Below are positions 18,202-26,888 of a stretch of DNA of 64,000 bases, piece after piece. The first letter of the stretch is position 1, and the number at the start of each line of letters is the position of its first letter. The DNA is taken from positions 1 to 64,000 of the forward strand of contig CAZTTO010000010.1 in assembly GCA_964616465.1 (NCBI GenBank). The letters are read 5' to 3'. The DNA is from JAFLBI01 sp964616465 (GTDB lineage Bacteria; Bacteroidota; Bacteroidia; Chitinophagales; Chitinophagaceae). The notes under the pieces were generated by a model that had not been told where the DNA came from, made no database searches, and was given only the letters and a program-made list of their open reading frames with translations. A program made the position numbers and the translations under genes.

Positions 18202-19617
18202 TTATAAAGATTCGTAAACTGAAATGTATTGTTGTACAGAATTTTCCCAACTTAAATCAATTCCCATCATATGCTTTCGCATCCAGTTGAAATGAGTTTT
18301 ATCTTGATATACTCGAATGGCTCTACCTATCGAGTATACAATGTCATCTACAGATGCATGATTGAATCGTATGCCATATCCATCTAAGTCTCCCATATCT
18401 ACGACTGTATCTTTTAATCCACCCGTACTTCTTACCATGGGAACAGTGCCATAACGCATAGAGTACATTTGATTCAACCCGCAAGGCTCCACTCTACTAG
18501 GCATCAGTAAGAAATCTGCCCCTGCGTACATCAAATGACTAAGCCCTTCATCGTATCCTATATAAGAATTGTACACACCTTTAAAATTGACAGCCATGCG
18601 TCTTAATTCTTCCTCCAAGAATGGATCTCCACTACCTAAAACCATATAATTAGCACCATCTCCATGATGGTAGATGGCCGATTTGATTGCATCTGGTATA
18701 ATATCTGCTGCCTTTTCTCCCACTAATCTTCCAATAAAAACAATCAACGGTTTTTTTACATCTAGTCCAAATTGTTCACAAATGCTGAATTTGTTTTTTT
18801 GTTTTCCTTCAGCAACTGTCTTGATTGTGTAATGAGCTTTTAAGTATGTATCCGTTGCTGGATCCCATACATCGGCATCAATTCCATTGAGTATGCCTAC
18901 ACATTTTCCTCTTTCATATTCAAAAAGAGCTTCTAATCCATTTGACTCATTCCTTAATTCATCTAAATAGCTGTAGCTTACGGTAGTAACCTTCCAAGCA
19001 CATTTAATGCCGCTAGCAAGCGGATTAATAGTACCATTCCATTCTAGCATACCAGCCTTCCACGTATCATAAGCGGGAATATACACACTTTTATCCCATC
19101 CCATCCAGCCTTGGTACTGCGCATTATGAATAGTTAATACAGTACGAACCATTCTTAAATGCTGATAGGAATAACAATATTGAAACATGAAAGGAATGAG
19201 TGCTGTATGGTGATCATGACAATGTACTACATCGGGACGATGCTCCCATCTACTAATCCAATCCACCACAGCAATTTGAAAAGCAGTGAAGCGTTCCGTA
19301 TCATCATCATACCCATATATCTTCTCTCTGTCTAATAAACCGTTTATGTCTACTAGATACAAATCAAATCCAAGTTCTCCTGATTTTTCTTTAATGATGG
19401 TGTACTCAAATGTCCAATCGCCCATTCTTGCATAGCCCTTATAATCCACTACCCACTCTTTTTGGTAGAGGTATTTGGTTCTATACATGGGTAGTACCAC
19501 TTTTGCATAATGTCCAAGCCTTGACTGATATTTAGGAAGCGCACCTACTACATCTCCTAAGCCACCAGTTTTAGCCATTGGATAGCATTCTGCACTTACG
19601 TGTAAAATTTCCATCAA
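18202..19617 (-). CDS. glgA: Glycogen synthase (ADP-glucose type, GT5)
   Basis: GlgA extends alpha-1,4-glucan chains from ADP-glucose in the cytoplasm. At 471 aa it has the GT5 signature AKTGGLGDVVGALPK (about 16-30), CHDHHTALIPF, and the C-terminal FIGRLVGEKAADII and SRVEPCGLNQMYSMRYG motifs. It is the first gene of the glgA-glgC-MFS-GH13 operon, divergent from the FHS permease with about 115 bases between the starts. Confidence 0.97.
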   Translation of the reverse strand: MMEILHVSAECYPMAKTGGLGDVVGALPKYQSRLGHYAKVVLPMYRTKYLYQKEWVVDYKGYARMGDWTFEYTIIKEKSGELGFDLYLVDINGLLDREKIYGYDDDTERFTAFQIAVVDWISRWEHRPDVVHCHDHHTALIPFMFQYCYSYQHLRMVRTVLTIHNAQYQGWMGWDKSVYIPAYDTWKAGMLEWNGTINPLASGIKCAWKVTTVSYSYLDELRNESNGLEALFEYERGKCVGILNGIDADVWDPATDTYLKAHYTIKTVAEGKQKNKFSICEQFGLDVKKPLIVFIGRLVGEKAADIIPDAIKSAIYHHGDGANYMVLGSGDPFLEEELRRMAVNFKGVYNSYIGYDEGLSHLMYAGADFLLMPSRVEPCGLNQMYSMRYGTVPMVRSTGGLKDTVVDMGDLDGYGIRFNHASVDDIVYSIGRAIRVYQDKTHFNWMRKHMMGIDLSWENSVQQYISVYESL

Positions 19618-19640
19618 ATTGTATTTGAGCGATTTGCGTT

Positions 19641-19670
19641 CAAATTAAGATGAAAAACTTTCCCCACAAA
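19641..19670 (-). promoter_or_regulatory. Candidate glgA promoter
   Basis: On the minus strand, TTTG (19670-19667) is followed after 18 bases by TTAATTTG (19648-19641), one mismatch from TAnnTTTG. The spacing fits the Bacteroidota -33/-7 pattern. The -7 box overlaps an imperfect inverted repeat, TTTGAGCG...CGTTCAAA (19624-19644). Confidence 0.45.
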
Positions 19671-19717
19671 TTAATGGGCAAACTTTTTCTATTTGGAAAA
19701 ACATACTATTTTCAACG

Positions 19718-19733
19718 TTCAAATCAATTTGAA
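19718..19733. repeat. Palindrome next to the FHS permease start, candidate operator
   Basis: TTCAAAT-CA-ATTTGAA is a perfect inverted repeat whose last base is the first base of the permease ATG. A second, imperfect repeat with TTTGA/TCAAA arms lies in the same divergent region (19624-19644). The binding protein is unknown. Confidence 0.4.
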
Positions 19734-21397
19734 TGAATTCATCCAAAAACTCAGCTACAAGCACCCAAACTGGTGCCTTGGCTACCCTTGTATCGGTATT
19801 CTTCTTCTGGGGCTTTTTAGCGGCAAGTAACAGTATCTTCATCCCTTTTTGTAAAAAGCATTTTAGCCTTAATCAGTTTGAATCTCAGCTTATAGACAGC
19901 GCTTTTTATGCTGCTTACTATTATGGATCTTTTATAGTTTTCTTGCTGTCTGTTTGGATGAATAAAGACATTATTAATAATTGGGGACTTAAAAATACCA
20001 TTGTATATGGTCTGTTGTTGAGTGTTCTCGGAGCAGCTCTTATGATTCCTGCAGTAGGAGCAAATTCTTTTCCTTTCATCTTAGGCGCTTTCTTTGTTGT
20101 AGCGCTTGGATTCTCGTTGCAACAAACAGGAGCCAATCCTTTTGCTATTTTGTTAGGCGATCCTGCTACCGGAGCAAACCGACTGAATTTGGGTGGTAGT
20201 GTGAACTCAATTGGAACTACATTAGGCCCATTGATCGTTGCATTTGTTTTATTTGGAAGTGCTTCTGCTGCTGAGGATGCTACTGACGTTGGAAAAATCA
20301 AAAACTTATACATCCTCGTTGGCGGTCTTTTTGCTGTGGTAGCAGCGTTTTTCTATTTTTCTAAAAAACTACCTCATGGAAGATCTGAGGGCCAGTTTGA
20401 ACACGAAGAAAAAGCAACAAAGGCGCTTACTATAATGACAATTTTAGTAACTGTACTTTTTGGTGCAATATTTTATAGACTCAGCCAGTCTTCTTCCAAT
20501 TCTTCTGCAACAGAGCCAGTTGCATTTGACTATCCTGGATTATGGTTGGTGGTTGGGTTATTTGTATCTATTGTTGCTGTATTAGGTTTATCCTATCGCT
20601 CAGCACAAAAAAACAGTGAAGGCTGGGGCGCCATGCGCTACCCTCAATTAGTTTTGGGTATGCTGGGTATATTTATGTATGTTGGCGTTGAAGTAGCTAT
20701 AGGAAGTAATCTTGGTGAACTCCTTACTCAGCCAGAATTTGGAGGCTTAACTGAAAAAGACATAGCTCCATATGTGTCTATGTATTGGGGGAGCTTAATG
20801 ATTGGAAGATGGGCGGGCAGTATTGCAGTTTTCAAACCTTCTAAGTCTTTGAAAACAGTTCTATTAATTGTAGTTCCATACTTAGGATTCGGATTTGTTT
20901 TGGCATCTAACTATTTCAAAGACGCTTCTTCTGTTTCTTTACTCCTTCCATATGCTGTTTGTATAGTTTTTCAAATTGCTGGATTTTTCTTAGGTAAAGA
21001 CAATCCTGCTAGAACCTTACTTGTATTTAGTGTAATGGCAATCATAGCCATGTTAGTTGGTTTGTTTACAACTCAACAAGTAGCGCTGTTTGCGTTTATG
21101 AGTGGCGGCTTGTTCTGTAGTATTATGTGGCCAAGCATTTTTGCTTTAAGCATTGCAGGCTTAGGGAAGCATACTGGACAGGGATCTGCTTTTTTAATTA
21201 TGATGATCCTTGGCGGCGCAATTATTCCACCATTACAAGGAAAACTTGCTGATTTATTTAATATTCATAACAGTTATTGGATTGCAGTTGCCTGTTTTGC
21301 ATACTTAGCTTTCTTTGCATGGAGAGCAAAGTCAATATTGGCAGCACAAGGAATTAATTATCAATCAACCAGCTCACCTTCGGGTGGAGCACACTAA
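19733..21397 (+). CDS. FHS-family MFS sugar permease (FucP/GluP-like)
   Basis: 554 aa with about 12 to 14 hydrophobic segments. The first helix region (VSVFFFWGFLAASNSIFIPFC) and the segment FSLQQTGANPFAILLGDP are typical of the fucose/glucose-galactose:proton symporter family. The length exceeds FucP (about 440 aa) because of extra hydrophobic segments near 225-290. It is followed 10 bases later by a ROK kinase gene, which suggests uptake of glucose or another free hexose and immediate phosphorylation (inference). It is divergent from glgA. Confidence 0.88.
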   Translation: MNSSKNSATSTQTGALATLVSVFFFWGFLAASNSIFIPFCKKHFSLNQFESQLIDSAFYAAYYYGSFIVFLLSVWMNKDIINNWGLKNTIVYGLLLSVLGAALMIPAVGANSFPFILGAFFVVALGFSLQQTGANPFAILLGDPATGANRLNLGGSVNSIGTTLGPLIVAFVLFGSASAAEDATDVGKIKNLYILVGGLFAVVAAFFYFSKKLPHGRSEGQFEHEEKATKALTIMTILVTVLFGAIFYRLSQSSSNSSATEPVAFDYPGLWLVVGLFVSIVAVLGLSYRSAQKNSEGWGAMRYPQLVLGMLGIFMYVGVEVAIGSNLGELLTQPEFGGLTEKDIAPYVSMYWGSLMIGRWAGSIAVFKPSKSLKTVLLIVVPYLGFGFVLASNYFKDASSVSLLLPYAVCIVFQIAGFFLGKDNPARTLLVFSVMAIIAMLVGLFTTQQVALFAFMSGGLFCSIMWPSIFALSIAGLGKHTGQGSAFLIMMILGGAIIPPLQGKLADLFNIHNSYWIAVACFAYLAFFAWRAKSILAAQGINYQSTSSPSGGAH

Positions 21398-21407
21398 ATT
21401 ATTTACT

Positions 21408-22358
21408 ATGGATTACGCAATTGGTGTAGATATAGGTGGCACTAACACAAAATTTGGCATCGTAGATAAAAGGGGAAACATTGTTCACCAAAGTAGGATG
21501 AGAACAACCGACTATGAACAAGTAGGTGCATTTGTAGATGATTTATACGAACATTTGTTACCATTGATACAAGAAGTAGGTGGTATTGAAATGATTAAAG
21601 GTATTGGCATTGGCGCACCAAATGGTAATTATTACAAGGGAACAATTGAATTCGCTCCTAATCTAAAATGGAAGGGAATTGTTCCAATGGTGTCCATTGT
21701 ACAAGAAAAATTCAAGATTCCAGCAACACTTACCAATGATGCAAATGCGGCAGCCCAAGGTGAAATGATGTATGGCGCTGCAAAAGGAATGAAGGACTTT
21801 ATTGTTATAACATTAGGAACAGGGGTTGGTAGTGGGATAATTGTAAACGGACAACTCGTGTATGGCCATGATGGCTTTGCTGGAGAACTTGGCCATGTTA
21901 CTGTAATACCCGATGGAAGACCTCATTGGGGGACTGAGTTAAAAGGTAGCTTAGAGGCGTATTGTAGCGCTACAGGAATAAAACTCACAGCAATTGAATT
22001 ATTAGAAAGATACTCTGATAAACCTAGTCCACTAAGAGATATTCCAACGGAAGAAATTGATAGTAGGGTTGTTTGTGAATGTGCATTAAACGGCTGCGAA
22101 ATTTCTAAGGAAATTTTCCAATTTACTGGTGAAGTACTTGGGAGAGCTCTTGCCAATTTTATCATGTTCAGCTCACCGGAAGCAATTGTTTTATTTGGAG
22201 GTGTAACTGCTTCGGGCGATTTGCTAATGAAGCCAACTCGCTACGCTATGGAAGCTAACTTGCTGCCCATTTTTCAGAATAAAGTAAAACTGCTGTTTAG
22301 TGATTTAAAAGAAGCTGATGCTGCTATTTTAGGTGCAAGTGCGTTGGTGTGGGAATGA
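21408..22358 (+). CDS. ROK-family sugar kinase, probable glucokinase
   Basis: 316 aa from the ATG at 21408. A longer frame from 21315 would overlap the permease and adds no family sequence. The phosphate-binding loop DIGGTNTKFG (8-17), the catalytic LTNDANAAAQGE, and the second loop TLGTGVGSGII are intact, as is the GELGHV histidine. The usual ROK zinc motif CxCGxxGCxE is absent: the region reads GRPHWGTELKGSLEAYCS, with all three zinc cysteines replaced and one extra residue. It probably phosphorylates glucose imported by the upstream permease, 10 bases away. Confidence 0.85.
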   Translation: MDYAIGVDIGGTNTKFGIVDKRGNIVHQSRMRTTDYEQVGAFVDDLYEHLLPLIQEVGGIEMIKGIGIGAPNGNYYKGTIEFAPNLKWKGIVPMVSIVQEKFKIPATLTNDANAAAQGEMMYGAAKGMKDFIVITLGTGVGSGIIVNGQLVYGHDGFAGELGHVTVIPDGRPHWGTELKGSLEAYCSATGIKLTAIELLERYSDKPSPLRDIPTEEIDSRVVCECALNGCEISKEIFQFTGEVLGRALANFIMFSSPEAIVLFGGVTASGDLLMKPTRYAMEANLLPIFQNKVKLLFSDLKEADAAILGASALVWE

Positions 22359-22360
22359 TC

Positions 22361-23323
22361 TTATTTAGTATACACCATAAATACTCCGGGAACCGGCCTT
22401 TGGGTCGGTTCTCCGTCTTTTAAGTCGCTTACTCGAATAACTGGCTTCCCTTGAATTAACATACATGTACTACCTCCTCCATCCAAATTCAAGGCTTCTA
22501 CACATCCAAGCGATTTCATCATTGCAGCTAATTGAATTAACGAAACACCTGCTGATATATTTTTATGCCTGCCTTCAACTACTAGAATAACTAATTCTCC
22601 ATTATTGGTATATCCCATAGCTGTTCTTGGATGAAGGTCCGCTATAGCCTTCCCCATAAACATCCGCTCTTCATTATTATAAATATCAATGCGTCCGTTC
22701 TGAATCAAAACCGGACCACCACCAATAGCTGTTTGTACTGGCCAAGGTTGGAATTGATTTTTCCAATCTGTTTGAATCAATTTATATGTCCCAATACCTT
22801 TAGAACGAGGTAACACCAGCGATTTTTGCGAAGCAAATGGAACAGAAGAAACGCTGTCTGTGTATATCCATGCAACATCAGCTGTTCTGTTGCTGAAAAT
22901 ACCAATTGCACTTCTAAAAGGGTGTGCATAGTAGCCACTATCTCTTCCATTAAGCGCAACATCGTGCACGTTATTTGCAGTAAGTTTACCATCTTTTACA
23001 AGAACATTTAAATTCTTGTTGGTCTGAAAAGAAAAGAATGTACCGTTTACAACAAGAAACGGTTTTTTCTCTCTTTCATAAAATGCTTGAGGCGTTAACC
23101 TTTCATTATTAGTATGGGCAGTTGTAAATCTATTTCGCTTTTCTTTAAGAGAAATAACCGCTGCAAACGCAACTACTGGTTGCCCGTCGACTGAATCTCT
23201 AAAATCAAACAGCTTAACCCCTGTAGGAACATTGTTCCATGAATCTGAAACGTCATTCCAATGAAACTGCGCTAACATGCTAAATGGCAGTACAAACAAA
23301 ACCAAAGAAAATAAACTACGCAT
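22361..23323 (-). CDS. Secreted phosphodiester glycosidase (NAGPA/DUF2233) domain protein
   Basis: 320 aa with signal peptide MRSLFSLVLFVLPFSMLAQ. The domain resembles the catalytic part of N-acetylglucosamine-1-phosphodiester alpha-N-acetylglucosaminidase. Family motifs include VVNGTFFSF, AIGGGPVLIQNG, PRTAMGYTNNGELVILVVEG and LNLDGGGSTCMLIQG near the C-terminus. Its natural substrate in bacteria is not known. It begins 3 bases after the lipA stop, so it is probably co-transcribed with lipA. It ends 2 bases from the convergent ROK kinase. Confidence 0.87.
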   Translation of the reverse strand: MRSLFSLVLFVLPFSMLAQFHWNDVSDSWNNVPTGVKLFDFRDSVDGQPVVAFAAVISLKEKRNRFTTAHTNNERLTPQAFYEREKKPFLVVNGTFFSFQTNKNLNVLVKDGKLTANNVHDVALNGRDSGYYAHPFRSAIGIFSNRTADVAWIYTDSVSSVPFASQKSLVLPRSKGIGTYKLIQTDWKNQFQPWPVQTAIGGGPVLIQNGRIDIYNNEERMFMGKAIADLHPRTAMGYTNNGELVILVVEGRHKNISAGVSLIQLAAMMKSLGCVEALNLDGGGSTCMLIQGKPVIRVSDLKDGEPTQRPVPGVFMVYTK

Positions 23324-23326
23324 ACA

Positions 23327-24271
23327 CTACATTGAAGCTTCTTGTAACATACCTTTTTCTTCCATCCACTTCCTCTTTCCATAACCAGGAAATACATGTC
23401 GCTCGCTATGGTATGAACTGCGTACAAGTGGTCCACTCTCAACATAGTCAAACCCAATTTCATAGCCTATTTCACGCAGTTCAGCAAACTCATCTGGATG
23501 TACAAAACGATGAACTGGTAAATGCTTTTTTGTAGGTTGAAGGTATTGTCCAAGTGTTAATACATCTACGCCAACACCAACCAAATCGTGCATGGTTTGA
23601 ATCACTTCTTCTTTGGCTTCTCCTAGTCCAAGCATGATGCCTGTCTTGGTTCTCATACCACCCTCTTTAAGGAGTCTGAGCACTTCCAAACTTCTTCTAT
23701 ACTTTGCTTGAATACGAACCTGACGAGTCATTCGCTCAACCGTTTCCATATTATGGCTAACTACTTCTGGAGCTGCATCAATTACCTTCTGCACCTGATC
23801 TGCGTTACCCTTAAAATCTGGAATTAATGTTTCAAGTGTAGTATCTGGATTGAGATTCTTGACCGCTTTAATAGTATTATACCATATTGTTGATCCACCA
23901 TCTTTCAATTCATCTCTATCTACACTTGTAATAACTGCATGCTTTACTTTCATGAGATGAATAGCTTCAGCTACCCTTTGTGGTTCATCCCAATCAACTG
24001 GATCTGGCCTTCCTGTAGCTACCGAGCAAAATCCACAGCTTCTGGTACAAACATTGCCAAGAATCATGAATGTTGCAGTTCCTGCACCCCAACATTCCCC
24101 CATATTTGGACAATTCCCACTTTCACAAATAGTATGGAGCTTATGATGATCTACTAAACCCCTAACATGCTTATAGTTTTCGCCTATGGGTAATTTTACC
24201 CTAAGCCAATCTGGTTTTTTTACTTTAGAAGTTTCAGGAGAAACTTTCTGAACAACAGGTAGTTCCTGCAT
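23327..24271 (-). CDS. lipA: Lipoyl synthase
   Basis: Radical SAM enzyme that inserts two sulfurs into octanoyl groups on lipoyl domains, for example of pyruvate dehydrogenase. At 314 aa both iron-sulfur motifs are complete: the auxiliary cluster Cys49, Cys54 and Cys60 (CESGNCPNMGEC) and the SAM cluster Cys75, Cys79 and Cys82 (CTRSCGFC). The C-terminal motif GPLVRSSYHSE is present. It sits upstream of the phosphodiester glycosidase gene with a 3-base gap. No lipB is adjacent. Confidence 0.97.
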   Translation of the reverse strand: MQELPVVQKVSPETSKVKKPDWLRVKLPIGENYKHVRGLVDHHKLHTICESGNCPNMGECWGAGTATFMILGNVCTRSCGFCSVATGRPDPVDWDEPQRVAEAIHLMKVKHAVITSVDRDELKDGGSTIWYNTIKAVKNLNPDTTLETLIPDFKGNADQVQKVIDAAPEVVSHNMETVERMTRQVRIQAKYRRSLEVLRLLKEGGMRTKTGIMLGLGEAKEEVIQTMHDLVGVGVDVLTLGQYLQPTKKHLPVHRFVHPDEFAELREIGYEIGFDYVESGPLVRSSYHSERHVFPGYGKRKWMEEKGMLQEASM

Positions 24272-24318
24272 AATAAATGATTTGGTTATCTGGCTCTCTT
24301 AAGAAATGCAAAAGTACA

Positions 24319-25131
24319 CTACTTTCTCCTGCCAAAAACGATGGCCAGATACGCATTAAGGAAAAATTTACGCTCCGGATTAAGTGCCATAGTTTGTATG
24401 CCCTGGGTATAATATTCAGCAGTTAAGCCAACTTCTAGGGTGCCTACTGTTTCATTAAATCTATTATTGTCGAATCTTAAAGCGGCTCTTGCATGAACAC
24501 CCGGAACTGGCTTAATTTCATTAAAACCTTTAAACAAACCTGCTCCACCTATGATAGAATTAAAATCGAGAAATATACTGTCGTTGTTATTATATCTTAT
24601 TTGGGTGGCTTGTCCTGTAGAAGGATCTTCTACCTCAATGTAATAGGGTTTTAACCAACCAACCGATAAACCTCCTCCGTAAATTGCTGATACCGCAACT
24701 CCATTTTTGTTTCCCTTACCCCCTATTAAATATTGCTGACCAAATCCAAGTCTACTCGTATACAAATTGTTAATCTTACCATAACGGAATGGGTTTCCAA
24801 GAAAAACAAATCCCCCTCCACCAAAAATATTGGTAACACTTTCTTCTTTTGGACTTCTCCTTTCTCCAAAAATGTCAATCCACCATAAGTTCGACTTAAC
24901 TGCTGATTTGTACTTACCCTTCTCATAGCCAATACCCCAACCGTCTGTATTCAAACGAAAGTAAAAAGTACTTTGCTTATCAAAAACCAATGCTCCCTCT
25001 TCTTCTTGCTTAATAAGCTGATTGATTCTTTCCCTCTTTTCGGCTTTTCGCTCATCCTTACTCATCTTTACCTGTCCATGAACAGATGACGAAACCAGAC
25101 CAGCCAACATCCAAACAAATAATCTTTTCAC
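24319..25131 (-). CDS. Uncharacterised secreted, probable outer membrane protein
   Basis: I do not recognise the family. The reading frame opens at an ATG at 25185, but that start overlaps osmC and gives no signal peptide. A GTG at 25131 gives a clean one (VKRLFVWMLAGLVSSSVHGQ) and about 270 aa. After it comes a charged stretch (KMSKDERKAEKRERINQLIK), then alternating hydrophobic/polar segments with Gly and aromatic residues, ending FFLNAYLAIVFGRRK, which looks like an outer-membrane beta-barrel. It is divergent from osmC with about 44 bases between the starts. Confidence 0.7.
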   Translation of the reverse strand: MKRLFVWMLAGLVSSSVHGQVKMSKDERKAEKRERINQLIKQEEEGALVFDKQSTFYFRLNTDGWGIGYEKGKYKSAVKSNLWWIDIFGERRSPKEESVTNIFGGGGFVFLGNPFRYGKINNLYTSRLGFGQQYLIGGKGNKNGVAVSAIYGGGLSVGWLKPYYIEVEDPSTGQATQIRYNNNDSIFLDFNSIIGGAGLFKGFNEIKPVPGVHARAALRFDNNRFNETVGTLEVGLTAEYYTQGIQTMALNPERKFFLNAYLAIVFGRRK

Positions 25132-25175
25132 ACGCAATTCATTTGATGCAGTAAATTTAGGGCAAAAACCATGCA

Positions 25176-25583
25176 ATGACAGCACAAATTATTTATAAAG
25201 GAGCGTTAAGAACAGAATGTGTACATCTTCAAAGCAAAACCATCCTTGAAACTGATGCACCAACAGATAACCAGGGGAAGGGGGAAAGATTCTCACCAAC
25301 AGACCTTGTAGCTACAGCTTATGGCACCTGTATGATTACAACAATGGCCATAAAAGCTGCAGATATGCAGTTGCCATTCGAAGGTACTCGCATTGAAATA
25401 ACCAAGATTATGAGTAGCGATGCACCTAGAAGAATTTCAGGAATCAAATCTACATTTTACTTCCCAGCAGATTTCCCTGCAACAGATGCACAAAAAGAGC
25501 AATTAATTAGAATTGCTAGAGCTTGTCCGGTTGAAAAAAGCTTGCACCCAGATATAGTACTTGACGTTGAGTTTAATTGGTAG
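25176..25583 (+). CDS. OsmC family protein (peroxide-reducing type)
   Basis: 135 aa. OsmC/Ohr proteins reduce organic hydroperoxides through two cysteines. Both are here: one in TAYGTCMITTMAIKA and one in ARACPVEKSLHPD. The N-terminal strands and central helix fit OsmC rather than an Ohr subtype, but which substrate it prefers cannot be told. The last 11 bases overlap the convergent DUF2851 gene. Confidence 0.9.
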   Translation: MTAQIIYKGALRTECVHLQSKTILETDAPTDNQGKGERFSPTDLVATAYGTCMITTMAIKAADMQLPFEGTRIEITKIMSSDAPRRISGIKSTFYFPADFPATDAQKEQLIRIARACPVEKSLHPDIVLDVEFNW

Positions 25584-26847
25584 CCGAACCTCTTCTTAAT
25601 ATATCTGCACCAACAGCACATTGTAAGCATTTTTGCACTTGACAATACTGTTCTGTAAGCCATAACAAAGATTGTGCTTCTAGTGCTGTGCGTACAGGAA
25701 TAGAATATTTTTTCCATTGCCTGAGTAGGATATTATCCTCAGCAGGTATTTGATGCAACCACAACAACAACTTTTCTTTCAATTGCTCGTTTTTTTGCTC
25801 ATGCGCGTAAGCGAACAGTACAGGTACAATCGCATTCACTATAATACGCCAGACAGTTTCTTTTCCTAAGGCTTTAGGTTGATACAATGTTTCCTGATCA
25901 AAGACAAAATGATAATGCCAATAATCATTTGCAACCACATCAAATAAGGCAACCAATTCTTGAGCATGCTTCGATTCTAAACAAGTAGAAAAGATGGAAG
26001 GTGTATGTTGTATGAAAGCACTCAGTTGTGAAAGGCGAACTCCTGGAAATGCAACAGGCCGCATTCTAAGAAAAGAAGGCTGAATTTCAACTTTTTGTAA
26101 TGAATATTTTGATTGTAAGAATCGAAACTCTTTCTGTAGCATTTTTGGATAAGACTCAATAAAGTCTTGCTCTAATAAATTTGCTTGTCCAAGCAGCAAC
26201 GCCTCTATTTGTATTCGATTTGATCTAAGTTTTGAAATAAGTGCTAATGAAACTGTTGTTGCAACTTGTTCAAATAAATCAGCATTCACTTTTCCACCAA
26301 AATACCTGGCTACCTTCCACCACAGCACTTCCTCCCAACTTACTTTATTCTTTTGCTTTTGCTCAATAAACAAATCAACTTTTGCTGCTAATTTCTCAAC
26401 CATTAATCGCTCTTGCCAAACCAACCATTGTAATGCATTGAGTTGAGGTAGAAATGACGCACAAGGTATCTCTTTGGTCATTTGCATCAATTGCTTGTAA
26501 TGATCAAAAAGTCCTGCTGCAACATAGGGCTGCAAAACCAAAGTAGGTGCAGACAATTCAAGTGATACATCATTCTCCCAAACTACATGTAAAATAATAT
26601 GAGCAAATCTTGGATCGTGCTGATGACCATGCTTTAACCAATCAGATGAGCGAATATGTAATTCAACATGACCTACTAAACTTATTGCTCCAACTTGAAT
26701 GGAAGCCATTAAAAAATCTGGACCCTGATCATTATTCAATTGTCCTGTATTTCTAATTTGAATAGGCTCACCATCTGTTGAAACCAATCCTGATTGCTGA
26801 AAATGCCGATACTTCCAGATAAACTGGAAAAGTTTTTCATCTATCAT
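25573..26847 (-). CDS. DUF2851 family protein
   Basis: 424 aa cytoplasmic protein of unknown function. It matches the Bacteroidota DUF2851 family by its N-terminus (IDEKLFQFIWKYRHF), NTGQLNNDQGPDF and VGHVELHIRSSDWLKHGHQ, where conserved Asp/Glu/His residues could form a metal or nuclease-like site (speculative). The C-terminus carries a Cys cluster (YCQVQKCLQC), possibly metal binding. Its 3' end overlaps osmC by 11 bases. Confidence 0.85.
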   Translation of the reverse strand: MIDEKLFQFIWKYRHFQQSGLVSTDGEPIQIRNTGQLNNDQGPDFLMASIQVGAISLVGHVELHIRSSDWLKHGHQHDPRFAHIILHVVWENDVSLELSAPTLVLQPYVAAGLFDHYKQLMQMTKEIPCASFLPQLNALQWLVWQERLMVEKLAAKVDLFIEQKQKNKVSWEEVLWWKVARYFGGKVNADLFEQVATTVSLALISKLRSNRIQIEALLLGQANLLEQDFIESYPKMLQKEFRFLQSKYSLQKVEIQPSFLRMRPVAFPGVRLSQLSAFIQHTPSIFSTCLESKHAQELVALFDVVANDYWHYHFVFDQETLYQPKALGKETVWRIIVNAIVPVLFAYAHEQKNEQLKEKLLLWLHQIPAEDNILLRQWKKYSIPVRTALEAQSLLWLTEQYCQVQKCLQCAVGADILRRGSATN

Positions 26848-26888
26848 AACTGCTAACGTTTTACAACTATATCAAAAATAGGCAGAAT

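Noticed and set aside
19645..19842. 65-aa minus-strand frame across the glgA-permease region
   Set aside because: It is antisense to the permease start and covers the promoter region; no family resemblance.
21315..21407. Upstream extension of the ROK kinase
   Set aside because: It lies inside the permease gene; the family N-terminus begins at 21408.
25132..25185. ATG start of the secreted protein at 25185
   Set aside because: It overlaps the divergent osmC start and masks the signal peptide that begins at the GTG at 25131.
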